NCBI RefSeq assembly: GCF_001753165.1
Contig: NZ_CP017448.1
Span: forward strand, 576,462-640,461
Reading direction: 5' to 3'
DNA length: 64,000 nt
From: Acidihalobacter aeolianus
GTDB lineage: Bacteria; Pseudomonadota; Gammaproteobacteria; DSM-5130; Acidihalobacteraceae
In this document: piece by piece, positions 46,446 to 56,582 of the stretch
Layout: the number at the start of each line of letters is the position of its first letter
Position numbering within the stretch: position 1 is the stretch's first letter
Notes under the pieces: generated by a model
The model's input: the letters and a program-made list of their open reading frames with translations, nothing else
The model's database searches: none
Told to the model about the DNA's origin: nothing
Translations under genes and position numbers: made by a program

Positions 46446-47705
46446 ATGAATCTGACCGAACTCAAGCAGATGCCAGCCGCCGAGGTGGTGGAACTGGCCC
46501 GCAGCATGAATATCGAAGGCACGGCGCGTGCCCGCAAGCAGGACATCATCTTCTCCATGCTCAAGGCGCATGCCAAGAATGGAGAGGATATCTACGGAGA
46601 CGGCGTGCTGGAAATTCTGCAGGACGGCTTCGGATTCCTGCGCGGCGCTGACAGCTCCTATCTTGCCGGTCCCGACGATATCTACGTTTCCCCCAGCCAG
46701 ATCAGGCGCTTCAACCTGCGCACCGGCGATACGATTTCCGGCAAGATCCGGCCGCCCAAGGAGGGCGAACGCTATTTCGCCCTGCTCAAGGTCGACCACA
46801 TCAACTTCGAGCCGCCGGAGAACGCCAAGCACAAGGTGCTGTTCGAGAACCTGACGCCGCTGCATGCGCAGAACCGATTGCGTATCGAGCGCGGCAACGG
46901 CAGCACGGAGGACATCACCGCGCGCGTGATCGACATCGTCGCGCCTTTCGGCAAGGGCCAGCGTGGCCTGATCGTCTCGCCGCCGAAGGCCGGTAAAACG
47001 ATGATGATGCAGAACATCGCGCAGAGCATCGCTTCGAACTATCCGGACTGTTACCTCATCGTGCTGCTCATCGACGAGCGTCCCGAGGAGGTCACCGAGA
47101 TGTCGCGCATGGTGCAGGGCGAGGTGATTTCCTCGACCTTCGACGAACCCGCCTCGCGCCACGTGCAGGTTGCGGAAATGGTCATCGAGAAGGCCAAACG
47201 CCTGGTCGAACACAAGCGCGATGTCGTTATCCTGCTGGATTCCATCACTCGTCTGGCGCGCGCCTACAACACCGTGGTGCCCTCGTCCGGCAAGGTGCTG
47301 ACCGGCGGCGTCGACGCCAATGCACTGCATCGTCCGAAGCGTTTCTTCGGCGCCGCCCGCAATATCGAGGAAGGCGGCAGCCTGACCATCATTGCGACCG
47401 CGCTGGTAGACACCGGCTCGAAGATGGACGAGGTGATCTACGAGGAGTTCAAGGGCACCGGCAACATGGAGGTGCACCTGGACCGTCGCATCGCGGAGAA
47501 ACGCGTCTATCCGGCGATCAACATCAACCGTTCCGGGACGCGTCGCGAGGAACTGCTGACCGATCCGGACGAGTTGCAGAAGCTCTGGATCCTGCGCAAG
47601 TTCCTGCATGGCATGGACGATCTCGACGCCATGGAATTCCTGTTGGGTCGTCTGCAGCAGACCAAGACTAACAACGAGTTCTTCGACGCGATGAAGCGCT
47701 CCTGA
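46446..47705 (+). CDS. rho: Transcription termination factor Rho
   Basis: This 419-aa hexameric RNA helicase terminates transcription. It starts [20 protein letters not shown]. It has the RNA-binding cold-shock-like domain ([14 protein letters not shown]), P-loop [10 protein letters not shown], Walker [13 protein letters not shown] and the Q/R loop regions. The length equals that of E. coli Rho and no insertion is seen. Confidence 0.98.
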   Translation: MNLTELKQMPAAEVVELARSMNIEGTARARKQDIIFSMLKAHAKNGEDIYGDGVLEILQDGFGFLRGADSSYLAGPDDIYVSPSQIRRFNLRTGDTISGKIRPPKEGERYFALLKVDHINFEPPENAKHKVLFENLTPLHAQNRLRIERGNGSTEDITARVIDIVAPFGKGQRGLIVSPPKAGKTMMMQNIAQSIASNYPDCYLIVLLIDERPEEVTEMSRMVQGEVISSTFDEPASRHVQVAEMVIEKAKRLVEHKRDVVILLDSITRLARAYNTVVPSSGKVLTGGVDANALHRPKRFFGAARNIEEGGSLTIIATALVDTGSKMDEVIYEEFKGTGNMEVHLDRRIAEKRVYPAININRSGTRREELLTDPDELQKLWILRKFLHGMDDLDAMEFLLGRLQQTKTNNEFFDAMKRS

Positions 47706-47715
47706 GCGCCCCGGC

Positions 47716-47734
47716 CGGCGGTTCCGCCGCCGGT
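47716..47734. terminator. Possible terminator hairpin between rho and glgP
   Basis: A 7-bp stem CCGGCGG/CCGCCGG with a 5-base loop lies between the convergent genes. There is no T run. Confidence 0.45.
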
Positions 47735-50211
47735 CAGCGTTGTGAGGCGCAGTTGCGCTCGATCCCCCAGATGTCGCGGGCGTATTCCTGGACTGTACGG
47801 TCGATCGAAAAGTATCCCATGCGCGCTGTGTTGAGCAGTGCGCGCCGCGTCCATTCTTCCTTATCCCGGAAAACCTGATCCACTTGATCCTGAGCTTGTA
47901 CGTAAGCCGCATAATCGGCCAGTAACAGGTAGCGGTCCTCATACAGCAAACTATCGACGATAGCTTTGTGACGATGGGGGTCGTCAGGAGCGAAGAAATC
48001 GCTCGCAATCATGTTCAGGCAGCGGGCGAGCTGGGGGTTGTCGCGATAATGATTCATCGGATCGTAACCGTTGCGGCGTAGTGCTTCGACCTCATCGGTA
48101 TGCAGGCCGAAGATAAAAATGTTGTCTGCACCCACCTCGTCGCGTATTTCAATGTTGGCGCCGTCCAGGGTTCCGATGGTCAATGCGCCGTTGAGCGCGA
48201 GCTTCATGTTGCCGGTGCCGGAGGCTTCTGTGCCTGCCGTCGAAATCTGTTCCGACAGGTCGGCAGCAGGGATGATGACCGTGGCGCTCGATACCCCATA
48301 GTTGGGTATGAATACACACTTGAGGCGATCGCCCACCAGCGGATCATTGTTGACCACGTCGGCGACATCGTTGATCAAGCGGATGATCTGCTTGGCCATG
48401 ACATAGGCCGGAGCTGCCTTGCCAGCGAACAGCACCACGCGCGCTGCACAGTCATCCGCATGCCCGTCGCGGATGCGGTTGTACAGGGTAACCACGTGCA
48501 GCAGCTTGAGGAGCTGGCGCTTGTATTCGTGGATCCGCTTGATCTGCACGTCGAACATGGCCTGAGGGTCGACCTGAACCCCGACCGTGCGCTCGATGTA
48601 CGCGGCCAGGCGGCGTTTGTTGGCCAGCTTGATCTCTCGGAAGTTGGCCCGTGCTTCGGCGTCATCCGCCAGTGCTTCGAGTTCGGTCAGCCGGTTGAGA
48701 TCGTGAACCCACTCCTGGCCGACATGCTCATCGATGAATCGACTCAGTCCGGGATTGGCCTGATGCAGCCAGAGCCGAGGGGTGACGCCATTGGTCACGT
48801 TGACGAAGCGTGCAGGCATGATGCGGTAGAAATCGTTGAACAGGGTATTGCGCAGTAGCTCGCTATGTAGGGCGGCAACGCCATTGGTGTGGTGGCTCCC
48901 CACGACTGCAAGATGCGCCATACGCACACGGCGCCCGTGATCCTCGTCGATCAATGAAACGCGACGCAGCAGATCCTGGTCTCCGGGGAAACAGTGTCTG
49001 ACTTCGTTCAGGAAACGATGGTTGATGTCGTAGATGATCTGCATGTGGCGGGGCAAGACCCGGCTCATGAGTTCGACAGGCCAGGTTTCAAGTGCCTCCG
49101 GCATCAGCGTGTGGTTGGTGTAGGCGAAGGTCCTCACCGTGATATCCCAGGCTGCTTCCCAAGTGAGGTCGTGTTCGTCTACCAGCAAACGCATGAGCTC
49201 GGCGACGGCGATTGCGGGGTGAGTGTCGTTGAGCTGAATGGCGACGTGTTCCGGCAGGGCTTCCCAGGTGTGGTCGTCATCGTGGTGACGCTTCAGGATG
49301 TCCTGTAGCGATGCAGATACGAAGAAATATTCCTGCTTCAACCGCAGTTCACGACCTGCCTGGCTTGCGTCGTTCGGGTAAAGCACGCGACTGATGTTTT
49401 CCGAAACATTTTTCTGCTCGACTGCGCCGATATAGTCGCCTTCGTTGAAATATTCGAGTTCGAAATCTCTGGAGGCCTTGGCGGACCAGAGTCGCAGGTT
49501 GTTGACGTTGCCGCCGCCGTAGCCGGGCACGGGCAGGTCGTAGGGCATGGCGTATACGGTCTCTCCGTCTTCCCAGAAATGCTGCGCCTCGCCGTCGCCG
49601 CGGTAATGGGTGATGAGGTGTCCGTAGAAGCGCACCGGGTGAAGCGCCTCCGGTCGCGGTAGTTCCCAAGGGTTGCCATAGCGCAGCCAGGTGTCCGGGT
49701 GCTCGATCTGGAATCCGTCGCGGATTTCCTGGGTGAACATGCCGTATTCGTAGCGGATGCCATAGCCGAACCCGGGCAGGCACTGACTGGCGAGCGAGTC
49801 GAGTATGCATGCTGCGAGGCGACCAAGGCCGCCATTGCCGAGTGCGGCATCCGGTTCCAATTCCTCGATACGTTCGAGGTCGACACCGAATTCAGCTAAG
49901 GCTTCCCTGGCCGCGTCGTAGATGCCGAGGTTGAGCATGGCATTCACCAAGCCGCGGCCGATGAGAAACTCCATGGATAGGTAGTAAACCCGCTTGGCAT
50001 CGGCTGCCTGGTAGTTGCGGCGGGTGAATATCCAGCGTTCCAGCATGCGCTCGCGGACGGCGAGAGAAACGGCATTGAGCCAATCGCGTTCGGTAGCGGA
50101 TAGCGGGTCCTTGCCCAGGCTGTGGATCAGTCGCCCCCTGATCGAATCGCTCAAGGCTTTACGATCGTTCTCCAGTGGAGTGAATACGCTTTCATGGAGG
50201 ATGTCGTTCAT
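47734..50211 (-). CDS. glgP: Glycogen/starch/alpha-glucan phosphorylase
   Basis: This 825-aa pyridoxal-phosphate enzyme releases glucose-1-phosphate from glycogen. It has YYLSMEFLIGR near the N-terminus, NGGLGRLAACILDS, the central DTHPAIAVAELMRLL and the PLP-binding EASGTGNMKLALNGAL. The length and motifs are standard. No other glycogen genes are adjacent. Confidence 0.96.
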   Translation of the reverse strand: MNDILHESVFTPLENDRKALSDSIRGRLIHSLGKDPLSATERDWLNAVSLAVRERMLERWIFTRRNYQAADAKRVYYLSMEFLIGRGLVNAMLNLGIYDAAREALAEFGVDLERIEELEPDAALGNGGLGRLAACILDSLASQCLPGFGYGIRYEYGMFTQEIRDGFQIEHPDTWLRYGNPWELPRPEALHPVRFYGHLITHYRGDGEAQHFWEDGETVYAMPYDLPVPGYGGGNVNNLRLWSAKASRDFELEYFNEGDYIGAVEQKNVSENISRVLYPNDASQAGRELRLKQEYFFVSASLQDILKRHHDDDHTWEALPEHVAIQLNDTHPAIAVAELMRLLVDEHDLTWEAAWDITVRTFAYTNHTLMPEALETWPVELMSRVLPRHMQIIYDINHRFLNEVRHCFPGDQDLLRRVSLIDEDHGRRVRMAHLAVVGSHHTNGVAALHSELLRNTLFNDFYRIMPARFVNVTNGVTPRLWLHQANPGLSRFIDEHVGQEWVHDLNRLTELEALADDAEARANFREIKLANKRRLAAYIERTVGVQVDPQAMFDVQIKRIHEYKRQLLKLLHVVTLYNRIRDGHADDCAARVVLFAGKAAPAYVMAKQIIRLINDVADVVNNDPLVGDRLKCVFIPNYGVSSATVIIPAADLSEQISTAGTEASGTGNMKLALNGALTIGTLDGANIEIRDEVGADNIFIFGLHTDEVEALRRNGYDPMNHYRDNPQLARCLNMIASDFFAPDDPHRHKAIVDSLLYEDRYLLLADYAAYVQAQDQVDQVFRDKEEWTRRALLNTARMGYFSIDRTVQEYARDIWGIERNCASQR

Positions 50212-50308
50212 TGACGCATTCCATCTCTGGGAGGTGGCTCAGAATTCCGACATCTGGATCGACGGTTTCATGCCCTCCGGGCTGCCGCTTTCCAATGCTG
50301 ATTGAGCG

Positions 50309-51589
50309 TCAGTTTTTTCGGGACAACGCCCGGTGCCCAATGTCGGTACGGTAATACTTGCCAGGCCATGCCACGGACTGCGCCAACTCGTAGGCGCGTG
50401 CGCGTGCATCCGCCACAGTATCGCCCAACGCCGTGGCGCACAATACCCTCCCGCCGGCGCTTAGGATGCGCCCACCGTCCAGCCGTGTGCCAGCATGGAA
50501 AAGCTTGCAGTCGTCGCCGTCCTTGGGCAGCGGGTCGAGGCGTTCGTCCTCTCGGTAGGTTTCCGGGTAGCCGGCTGCTGCGAGCACCACACCGAGCGCC
50601 ACGCGCGGATCCCAATCGGCTTCGATCCGATCAAGTCGACCGTCTATTGCGGCATCCAGCAATGCAAACAGGTCACTGCGCAGGCGCATCATAATAGGCT
50701 GGGTTTCCGGGTCGCCGAAGCGGCAGTTGAACTCAAGCACCTTGGGCGTGCCTTGGGCGTCGATCATCAGGCCGGCGTATAGAAAGCCCGTGTACGGTGT
50801 GCCTTCGCTGGCCATGCCGGCCACGGTGGGTTCGATCACCTCACGCAGCACGCGTGCGTGGATCGCCGGCGTGATGACGGGAGCGGGTGAATACGCGCCC
50901 ATACCGCCGGTGTTCGGTCCTCGATCGCCATCGTCGCGGGCCTTGTGGTCCTGTGAAGTCGCCATCGGCAGGATGTGCGCGCCATCGATCATGCAGATGA
51001 AGCTTGCTTCCTCCCCGACGAGGAATTCCTCAATCACCACCCGATGCCCGGCCTCGCCGAAGGCGTTGCCGGCCAGCATGTCGCGCACGGCGTCCTTGGC
51101 CTCTTCCTGGGTCTGCGCCACGATGACACCCTTGCCCGACGCAAGGCCATCCGCCTTGACCACGATCGGTGCTCCGTGGTCGTGGATGAATTCGAACGCG
51201 GGGGCGATTTCGGTGAAGCAGCCATAACGGGCGGTGGGAATCCGGTGGCGCTGCAGGAAATCCTTGCTGAAGGCCTTGGAGCCTTCGAGTCGGGCGGCGT
51301 CGCGGCTGGGCCCGAAGATGCGCAAACCCGCATCGCGGAAGGTATCGACCACACCTGCGACCAGGGGAGCCTCGGGACCGACCAAGGTCAGTCCGATATC
51401 GTTGTCCCCGGCGAAGCGCAACAGCGCAGGAATATCGCTGGCGGCAATCGGCACGTTGCGCATGCGCGGTTCGCACGCGGTACCGGCATTGCCGGGGGCG
51501 ACGTAAACGGTATCCACGGCAGGCGACTGCGCGAGTTTCCAGGCGAGAGCATGTTCGCGACCGCCGCCGCCGATGACGAGAACGTTCAT
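50309..51589 (-). CDS. purD: Phosphoribosylamine-glycine ligase
   Basis: This 426-aa ATP-grasp enzyme catalyses the second step of purine synthesis. It starts MNVLVIGGGGREHALAWKLA and has KADGLASGKGV, the EASFICMIDG segment and FNCRFGDPETQ. GGGGGAG precedes ATG 51589. In many gammaproteobacteria purD follows purH directly; here they are separated by about five kilobases with four other genes. Confidence 0.96.
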   Translation of the reverse strand: MNVLVIGGGGREHALAWKLAQSPAVDTVYVAPGNAGTACEPRMRNVPIAASDIPALLRFAGDNDIGLTLVGPEAPLVAGVVDTFRDAGLRIFGPSRDAARLEGSKAFSKDFLQRHRIPTARYGCFTEIAPAFEFIHDHGAPIVVKADGLASGKGVIVAQTQEEAKDAVRDMLAGNAFGEAGHRVVIEEFLVGEEASFICMIDGAHILPMATSQDHKARDDGDRGPNTGGMGAYSPAPVITPAIHARVLREVIEPTVAGMASEGTPYTGFLYAGLMIDAQGTPKVLEFNCRFGDPETQPIMMRLRSDLFALLDAAIDGRLDRIEADWDPRVALGVVLAAAGYPETYREDERLDPLPKDGDDCKLFHAGTRLDGGRILSAGGRVLCATALGDTVADARARAYELAQSVAWPGKYYRTDIGHRALSRKN

Positions 51590-51611
51590 ACGGTTGTCTC
51601 CCCCTGGGCAG

Positions 51612-52439
51612 TCAGTTGACGAGCACGAGCTCGGCTGCGGACGGGTCCTTCTTGTCTTCGCCGACCGGCGGGCGCAGGGTGAATTCGAAGATGTGTTCGC
51701 GCGAAGGTAGGTTGCGGGTGTCGAAACCGGGCGGTAGCTGGCTGGCGTGGAAAAATACCGTCCCATAAGGCGATCGAGGGTCGCGCGCATCGGTGATGTG
51801 CAGTCGTGTGTCGATCTGTTTCAGGTAGCGCATGAAACCGAACCCTTTGTCGTGATCGTAGTGATAGCAGATGCCGCGCAGACGTGATTCCAGAACGCCC
51901 CAGGGTTGATCCGATTTGACCGGCAACAACCCCGGAATGAGATAGCCGGACACGAACAGGTCGACCTCCTGGCGCAGGTCTGCGGAGACATTACTGAAGG
52001 CGACCAGTTCGGTGCGGCAGCCACGGTTTTGCAGGGCGCGCACGAGATAGGCAAAGTCACCGTCGCCGCTTGCGATGAGCACGCGATCAAGGCGTTCGCC
52101 CTGTAATAGAGCGTCGACCGCGAGTTCCAAATCCATGTTGGCCTTGCCATAGCGCTCGCCGTCCTCGTCGGTGTACCAGCGTACGTGTTTGACGATGACC
52201 TTGTAGCCGATGTCACGCAGCGCGGCATGGAACTGGCGGGCCCCGCTGCGGTAACCGGCGTCGCGCTCGGCGCGCTGGGCGTCATAGGCGAGGTAGGCGT
52301 TCAGATGAACCGGGTTAGCGCCATCGCGGCAAGCGAAATCGCGCAGTATGTCGAACTGCATGCGATAGCCACCGTTAAGGTGAATGTTGGACACGTCGAC
52401 ATAAACACCGACGCGCAGCGCTTGCGGCATGTTGGTCAT
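51612..52439 (-). CDS. NYN-domain (LabA/DUF88-like) putative ribonuclease
   Basis: This 275-aa protein has an N-terminal NYN/PIN-like domain. Acidic catalytic residues are visible in VGVYVDVSNIHLNGG, KANMDLELAVDALL and IASGDGDFAYLVRAL. The C-terminal 90 residues resemble a nucleic-acid-binding fold (GICYHYDHDKGFGFMRYL, GTVFFHASQLPPG), similar to cold-shock domains. It may cleave RNA. It lies 22 bases upstream of purD on the same strand. Confidence 0.8.
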   Translation of the reverse strand: MTNMPQALRVGVYVDVSNIHLNGGYRMQFDILRDFACRDGANPVHLNAYLAYDAQRAERDAGYRSGARQFHAALRDIGYKVIVKHVRWYTDEDGERYGKANMDLELAVDALLQGERLDRVLIASGDGDFAYLVRALQNRGCRTELVAFSNVSADLRQEVDLFVSGYLIPGLLPVKSDQPWGVLESRLRGICYHYDHDKGFGFMRYLKQIDTRLHITDARDPRSPYGTVFFHASQLPPGFDTRNLPSREHIFEFTLRPPVGEDKKDPSAAELVLVN

Positions 52440-52614
52440 AAGCAGAGGGCTGGCGACAAAGTTGCTGGGTGATGGAGCATGTGTTTCGGCTTCCGTTTAC
52501 GGTAAACCGCCAATTCTACCATTCGGCCGGGTGGAGCGCCGTGGCGCAGCACACACTTGGTCGGCAAGATGCCGCATAATGTCGGGTCGGCCCATTATCC
52601 CCGGCTCCGGATCG

Positions 52615-54279
52615 ATGAATGCTGAAAACGAGCGCATGGCTGCCACTCTGAAAGCGTATTCGCGTAATGGTGTGGTGACAGCGCCCAATGCGCTGGCCAG
52701 CGAGGTGGGGGCTGCGATACTGGCTCGTGGCGGTAATGCGATCGAGGCGGCGATCGCCGTGGCTGCGGCCATTGCCGTGGTGTATCCGCACATGAACAGC
52801 CTGGGGGGTGATGCATTTTGGTTGATCGCGAACGGCAAGGATGTGCGCGGACTCGCCGGTGCTGGGCAGGCTGGGGCCGCATATTCGCCCGATCACTATG
52901 CCAGCGCTGGATTGAACGCCATGCCGGTGCGAGGTGGCCTGGCTGCAGTAACCGTGGCGGGTGCCGTCGGCAGCTGGGGCGAGGCCTATCGTCTGAGCCG
53001 CGAATCTTGGGCGGGACGCCTGAGCTGGGCCGAGCTGCTCGAACCTGCGCGACGTTTCGCCGAGCAGGGATTCCCCGTCAGTCGCAGCCACGCGAGCATT
53101 TTGCAGGAACGACTGGATGCGCTGCGTGAGCTGCCCGGATTCTCCAGGACCTTTCTGATCGACGGCGAAGTGCCGGCGGGCGGCACGACCTGGCGCCAAC
53201 CGGATCTGGCCGAAACCCTGGGCGAGCTGCAGCGTGACGGCGCGGAATGTTTCTACCGCGGTTCGCTGGGCGAGCGGTTGGCCGCCGGGTTGCGCGACGC
53301 CGGCAGTCTACTGAGGCCGGACGATCTTGCAGGCTGTCGCCCTGAATGGGTCGAGCCTCTACGACTGGATTACGCCCGAGGCACTCTGCTCAACCTACCG
53401 CCCCCGACCCAGGGTATCGCCTCGCTGATGCTGTTGGGGCTGATGGAACGTGCCGGTATTGCCGAGATGGACCCGGAGGGCGACGCCTACGTGCACCATG
53501 CCATCGAGGCGACCAAGCTCGCCTTCGCGCTGCGCGACCGTTATGTCGGCGATCCTGCGTTCGTCGAGGTACCAGTGGGTGAACTGCTGAATCCGGAATA
53601 TCTCGACCGGCTTTGTACCGGTATTGACCCGGGGCGTGCGCAGCCGACGCCGGTGGTCCCGGGCCCGGGCGATACGGTGTGGTTCGGGGTGGTCGATGCT
53701 CAGGGGCGTGCGGTGAGCATGATCCAGAGTATCTATTACGAATTCGGCTGCGGCGTGGTCGCCGGTAATACGGGTGTGGTGTGGAACAACCGGGGGTGCG
53801 GCTTCGTGCTGACGCCTGGGCATCCCAATCTGCTCGCACCCGGAAAGCGGCCATTTCACACCCTGAATCCGGCGATGTATCTGGAGCGGGGGGTGCCCCG
53901 ACTGGTATACGGCACCATGGGCGGCGATGGTCAGCCGCAGACCCAGGCGGCGATACTGACGCGCGCGCTGGATTTCGGTTACGCCCCGGAAGCGGCGGTG
54001 GCTGCGCCGCGCTGGCTGTTCGGCCGAACCTGGGGGGAGAGTGTTGCCGGCGTCAGACTTGAGCATCGCTTCGACCCGGCGGTCAAGGCAGGCTTGGAGC
54101 GTCGTGGGCACCGCGACGTGAGCTGGGCGCCGCGCTATGCCGATATCATGGGGCATGCGGGACTGATCCGGATCGACCGCGGCCGCGATGGCGGCCTCGA
54201 ACTCTGGGCGGGCGCCGATCCGCGCAGCGACGGGGCTGCCCTGGCCGCCGGTGCGGCGCTCGACACAGCGGAGAAGTAA
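52615..54279 (+). CDS. Gamma-glutamyltransferase-family Ntn hydrolase (HpxW/oxamate amidohydrolase-like)
   Basis: This 554-aa protein belongs to the autoprocessed gamma-glutamyltransferase family. The predicted nucleophile is Thr354 in GDTVWFGVVDAQG, where the small subunit would begin. It lacks a signal peptide, and the PLSSM-type loop of true GGTs is replaced by PFHTLNPAM. The start region TAPNALASEVG and VVYPHMNSLGGDAFWLI resembles, from memory, HpxW, which acts on oxamate from purine/allantoin breakdown. Starts at 52579, 52615 and 52636 are possible; none has a clear ribosome-binding site. It is followed by a TauE-like gene three bases later. Confidence 0.7.
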   Translation: MNAENERMAATLKAYSRNGVVTAPNALASEVGAAILARGGNAIEAAIAVAAAIAVVYPHMNSLGGDAFWLIANGKDVRGLAGAGQAGAAYSPDHYASAGLNAMPVRGGLAAVTVAGAVGSWGEAYRLSRESWAGRLSWAELLEPARRFAEQGFPVSRSHASILQERLDALRELPGFSRTFLIDGEVPAGGTTWRQPDLAETLGELQRDGAECFYRGSLGERLAAGLRDAGSLLRPDDLAGCRPEWVEPLRLDYARGTLLNLPPPTQGIASLMLLGLMERAGIAEMDPEGDAYVHHAIEATKLAFALRDRYVGDPAFVEVPVGELLNPEYLDRLCTGIDPGRAQPTPVVPGPGDTVWFGVVDAQGRAVSMIQSIYYEFGCGVVAGNTGVVWNNRGCGFVLTPGHPNLLAPGKRPFHTLNPAMYLERGVPRLVYGTMGGDGQPQTQAAILTRALDFGYAPEAAVAAPRWLFGRTWGESVAGVRLEHRFDPAVKAGLERRGHRDVSWAPRYADIMGHAGLIRIDRGRDGGLELWAGADPRSDGAALAAGAALDTAEK

Positions 54280-54282
54280 ACC

Positions 54283-55077
54283 ATGTTCGCTGCGTTGTTT
54301 CTGTTTCTCGCACTTGGCGTGATCGCCGGATTGCTGGCCGGCATGCTGGGTGTAGGCGGAGGCATTGTGGTGGTGCCGGTGCTGCTGGCCGCTTTCGCCT
54401 ATCTCAAGTTTCCGCCGGGTGTAATTACCCATCTGGCCATCGGCACGTCGCTTGCGACCATCGTGTTCACCTCGCTGTCTGCGGTGCGTGCGCAGCAACG
54501 CAAGAAGGCGATCGATTGGCCGCTTGTGCGAGCGCTGTCGCCCGCGGTGGTAGTGGGCAGTTTCATCAGTGGTTACGTCGCGGGATGGATTCCTGGGTAC
54601 TGGCTGCGCCTGACCTTTGGCGTTTTCCTCATCCTGGCTTCGATCCAACTGCTGCTCAACTGGCGCCCCCCGGGCAGCCGTGGACTGCCATCGACGCCAG
54701 GTTTGTGGGCGGTGGGCGTTGGCATCGGTACGGTGTCCGCGCTGGTGGGCATCGGCGGAGGTACACTGACGGTGCCGTTCCTGAGTTGGTGCAATGTCGA
54801 CATGAAGCGGGCCGTGGCGGCCTCATCGGCGCTCGGTTTCGTACTTGCTCTGTTCGGTGCTGCGGGCTTTGTCGTCTCTGGCTGGCACGATGCGGCCCTG
54901 CCGGCCTGGAGTCTGGGTTACGTTTCGCTGCCCGCGCTGGCCGGGATCGCGGCCAGCGCGGTGCTGTTCGCCCCGCTCGGCGTGCATCTTTCGCATCGTC
55001 TGCCGGTGGCGGTGCTCAAGCGGATCTTCGGCATTCTGCTGCTTGCCGTCGCGGTGCAGATTCTGTTTTTTGCCTGA
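54283..55077 (+). CDS. TauE/SafE family anion exporter
   Basis: This 264-aa membrane protein has eight hydrophobic helices and the two family repeats: GVIAGLLAGMLGVGGGIVVVP and TVSALVGIGGGTLTVP. TauE/SafE proteins export sulfite, sulfoacetate or related organic anions. It begins three bases after the preceding Ntn hydrolase stop, so the two are co-transcribed. In a sulfite-oxidising cell, sulfite or an acidic product of the hydrolase could be the substrate. Confidence 0.9.
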   Translation: MFAALFLFLALGVIAGLLAGMLGVGGGIVVVPVLLAAFAYLKFPPGVITHLAIGTSLATIVFTSLSAVRAQQRKKAIDWPLVRALSPAVVVGSFISGYVAGWIPGYWLRLTFGVFLILASIQLLLNWRPPGSRGLPSTPGLWAVGVGIGTVSALVGIGGGTLTVPFLSWCNVDMKRAVAASSALGFVLALFGAAGFVVSGWHDAALPAWSLGYVSLPALAGIAASAVLFAPLGVHLSHRLPVAVLKRIFGILLLAVAVQILFFA

Positions 55078-55083
55078 ACGCGT

Positions 55084-56559
55084 TTAGTCGAGGCGAGCGG
55101 TGATCACGCGGTTGCGGCCTTGAGCCTTGGCTTCGTAGAGTGCCTCGTCGGCGCGTTGGATCAGTTCGTCTGGACTTTGCATCCGGTCGCCGAGTGCAGC
55201 AACGCCGAAGCTTGCGGTGAGCGGATCGTCGAAGTCCCAGGGCTCGTCGAGAAAGGCGCGCCGGCAGCGCTCCGCCAGAACTGCAGCCTGGGTCGCCGGC
55301 GTGTCGGGCAGGACGATGGCGAACTCCTCCCCACCATAGCGGGTAGCCAGGTCGGTAGTGCGAATGGCCTCGAGAATCAAACGGGCAGATTGGCGCAGCG
55401 CCTGGTCGCCAGCAGGATGGCCGTGCGCGTCGTTGTAGCGCTTGAAGTGATCGATGTCGAGCAGAAGCAGCGAAAGCGGGGTATGTGAGCGTCTCGCGCG
55501 CGCGATTTCCTTTTTCAGCACTTCGTCCAGGCTGCGTCGATTGTGCAGTCCGGTCAGGGCATCGGTGACACTCAGGTGCGTCAAATCGAGCATTGCCTCG
55601 CGCAGGGCTCGTTCGGAATTCTTGTGTTCGGTGACATCCAGAAGATCACCGATCAGATAGCGTGCATGGCCGGCCGCGTCCCTGAGTACGGCGATGCCGA
55701 CATGGGCATGTACGGTATGTCCGTCGTGATGGACGTAGCGTTTTTCCATTTCGAAGGCATCGCAGTTGCCGCGCACCAGTTTGCGGATTTCCGGGGCGGT
55801 TAGACCTCGGTCTTCGGGGTGGGTGAAGCGTTCGAAGGGGTTGTCGAGTAGTTCGTTGTGCGGATAGCCCAGCATGCGACAAAGCGCGGGATTGACGTCG
55901 GTGATTCGGCTGTTGTCGACATCCACCACAGCCCTGCCGACCAAGCCATGATGAAACCCAACTTCGAGCAAGGCCTGCCGTTCATCCATATGCCGAAGCG
56001 CTGTTTCTCGTTCGCGATCAAGCAGGCCCCGTTCCATGAAGCGACCGAGCAGGCTGGCCATGAATTCAACGAGCATGGCCTGCGTTGCACCGAATTCATT
56101 TTCGGGTGATGTCTCGCTGCTGAAGCTCAGGATGGCGTAGAGCGTTCCACGGACGATGATGGGCGTGCCGATGAAGGCGGCCAGGGATATCGCTTGGGGG
56201 TAGGCCGGATGTCTCAGCGGTTGTGACGGCGGGTCATCGCCGCAGGGCAGGCAGACGGTGGCATGCGAGCGTGCGACGGCCTCGCAGCAAGTACCTGCGA
56301 GGGGGTGCCGTTCGAGCGTAAATTGTTCGGGATATTCGACGCGAATGTGCAACAAGGTGTAGGCGCCGTTCTCGACGCGGCCGATCGCTGCGGTGTTCAG
56401 GCCGAGTAGCTGCCGACCGGCTTCGAGGCAGCCTTCGGCGAACGCATCCGCGTCGTCGAAGTGATCCACGGTCAGTCTGTGCAGGTCGAACAGCCAGTGC
56501 TGTGGAAGCCCGGTTGTTGCGTCGCTTTCTTCGTCTCCTTGCGGAGAATCATCGTTCAT
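55084..56559 (-). CDS. Diguanylate cyclase with GAF and PAS domains
   Basis: This 491-aa soluble protein has a GAF domain at about residues 30-180 (ALFAEG-like start, [19 protein letters not shown]), a PAS-PAC at about 195-320 ([18 protein letters not shown]) and a C-terminal GGDEF domain with GGEEF and [15 protein letters not shown]. It should make cyclic di-GMP in response to an internal ligand. The gene is convergent with tauE and stands 24 bases downstream of purH on the same strand. Confidence 0.9.
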   Translation of the reverse strand: MNDDSPQGDEESDATTGLPQHWLFDLHRLTVDHFDDADAFAEGCLEAGRQLLGLNTAAIGRVENGAYTLLHIRVEYPEQFTLERHPLAGTCCEAVARSHATVCLPCGDDPPSQPLRHPAYPQAISLAAFIGTPIIVRGTLYAILSFSSETSPENEFGATQAMLVEFMASLLGRFMERGLLDRERETALRHMDERQALLEVGFHHGLVGRAVVDVDNSRITDVNPALCRMLGYPHNELLDNPFERFTHPEDRGLTAPEIRKLVRGNCDAFEMEKRYVHHDGHTVHAHVGIAVLRDAAGHARYLIGDLLDVTEHKNSERALREAMLDLTHLSVTDALTGLHNRRSLDEVLKKEIARARRSHTPLSLLLLDIDHFKRYNDAHGHPAGDQALRQSARLILEAIRTTDLATRYGGEEFAIVLPDTPATQAAVLAERCRRAFLDEPWDFDDPLTASFGVAALGDRMQSPDELIQRADEALYEAKAQGRNRVITARLD

Positions 56560-56582
56560 GCCGCCATCCTAGCGTGGCAGCC

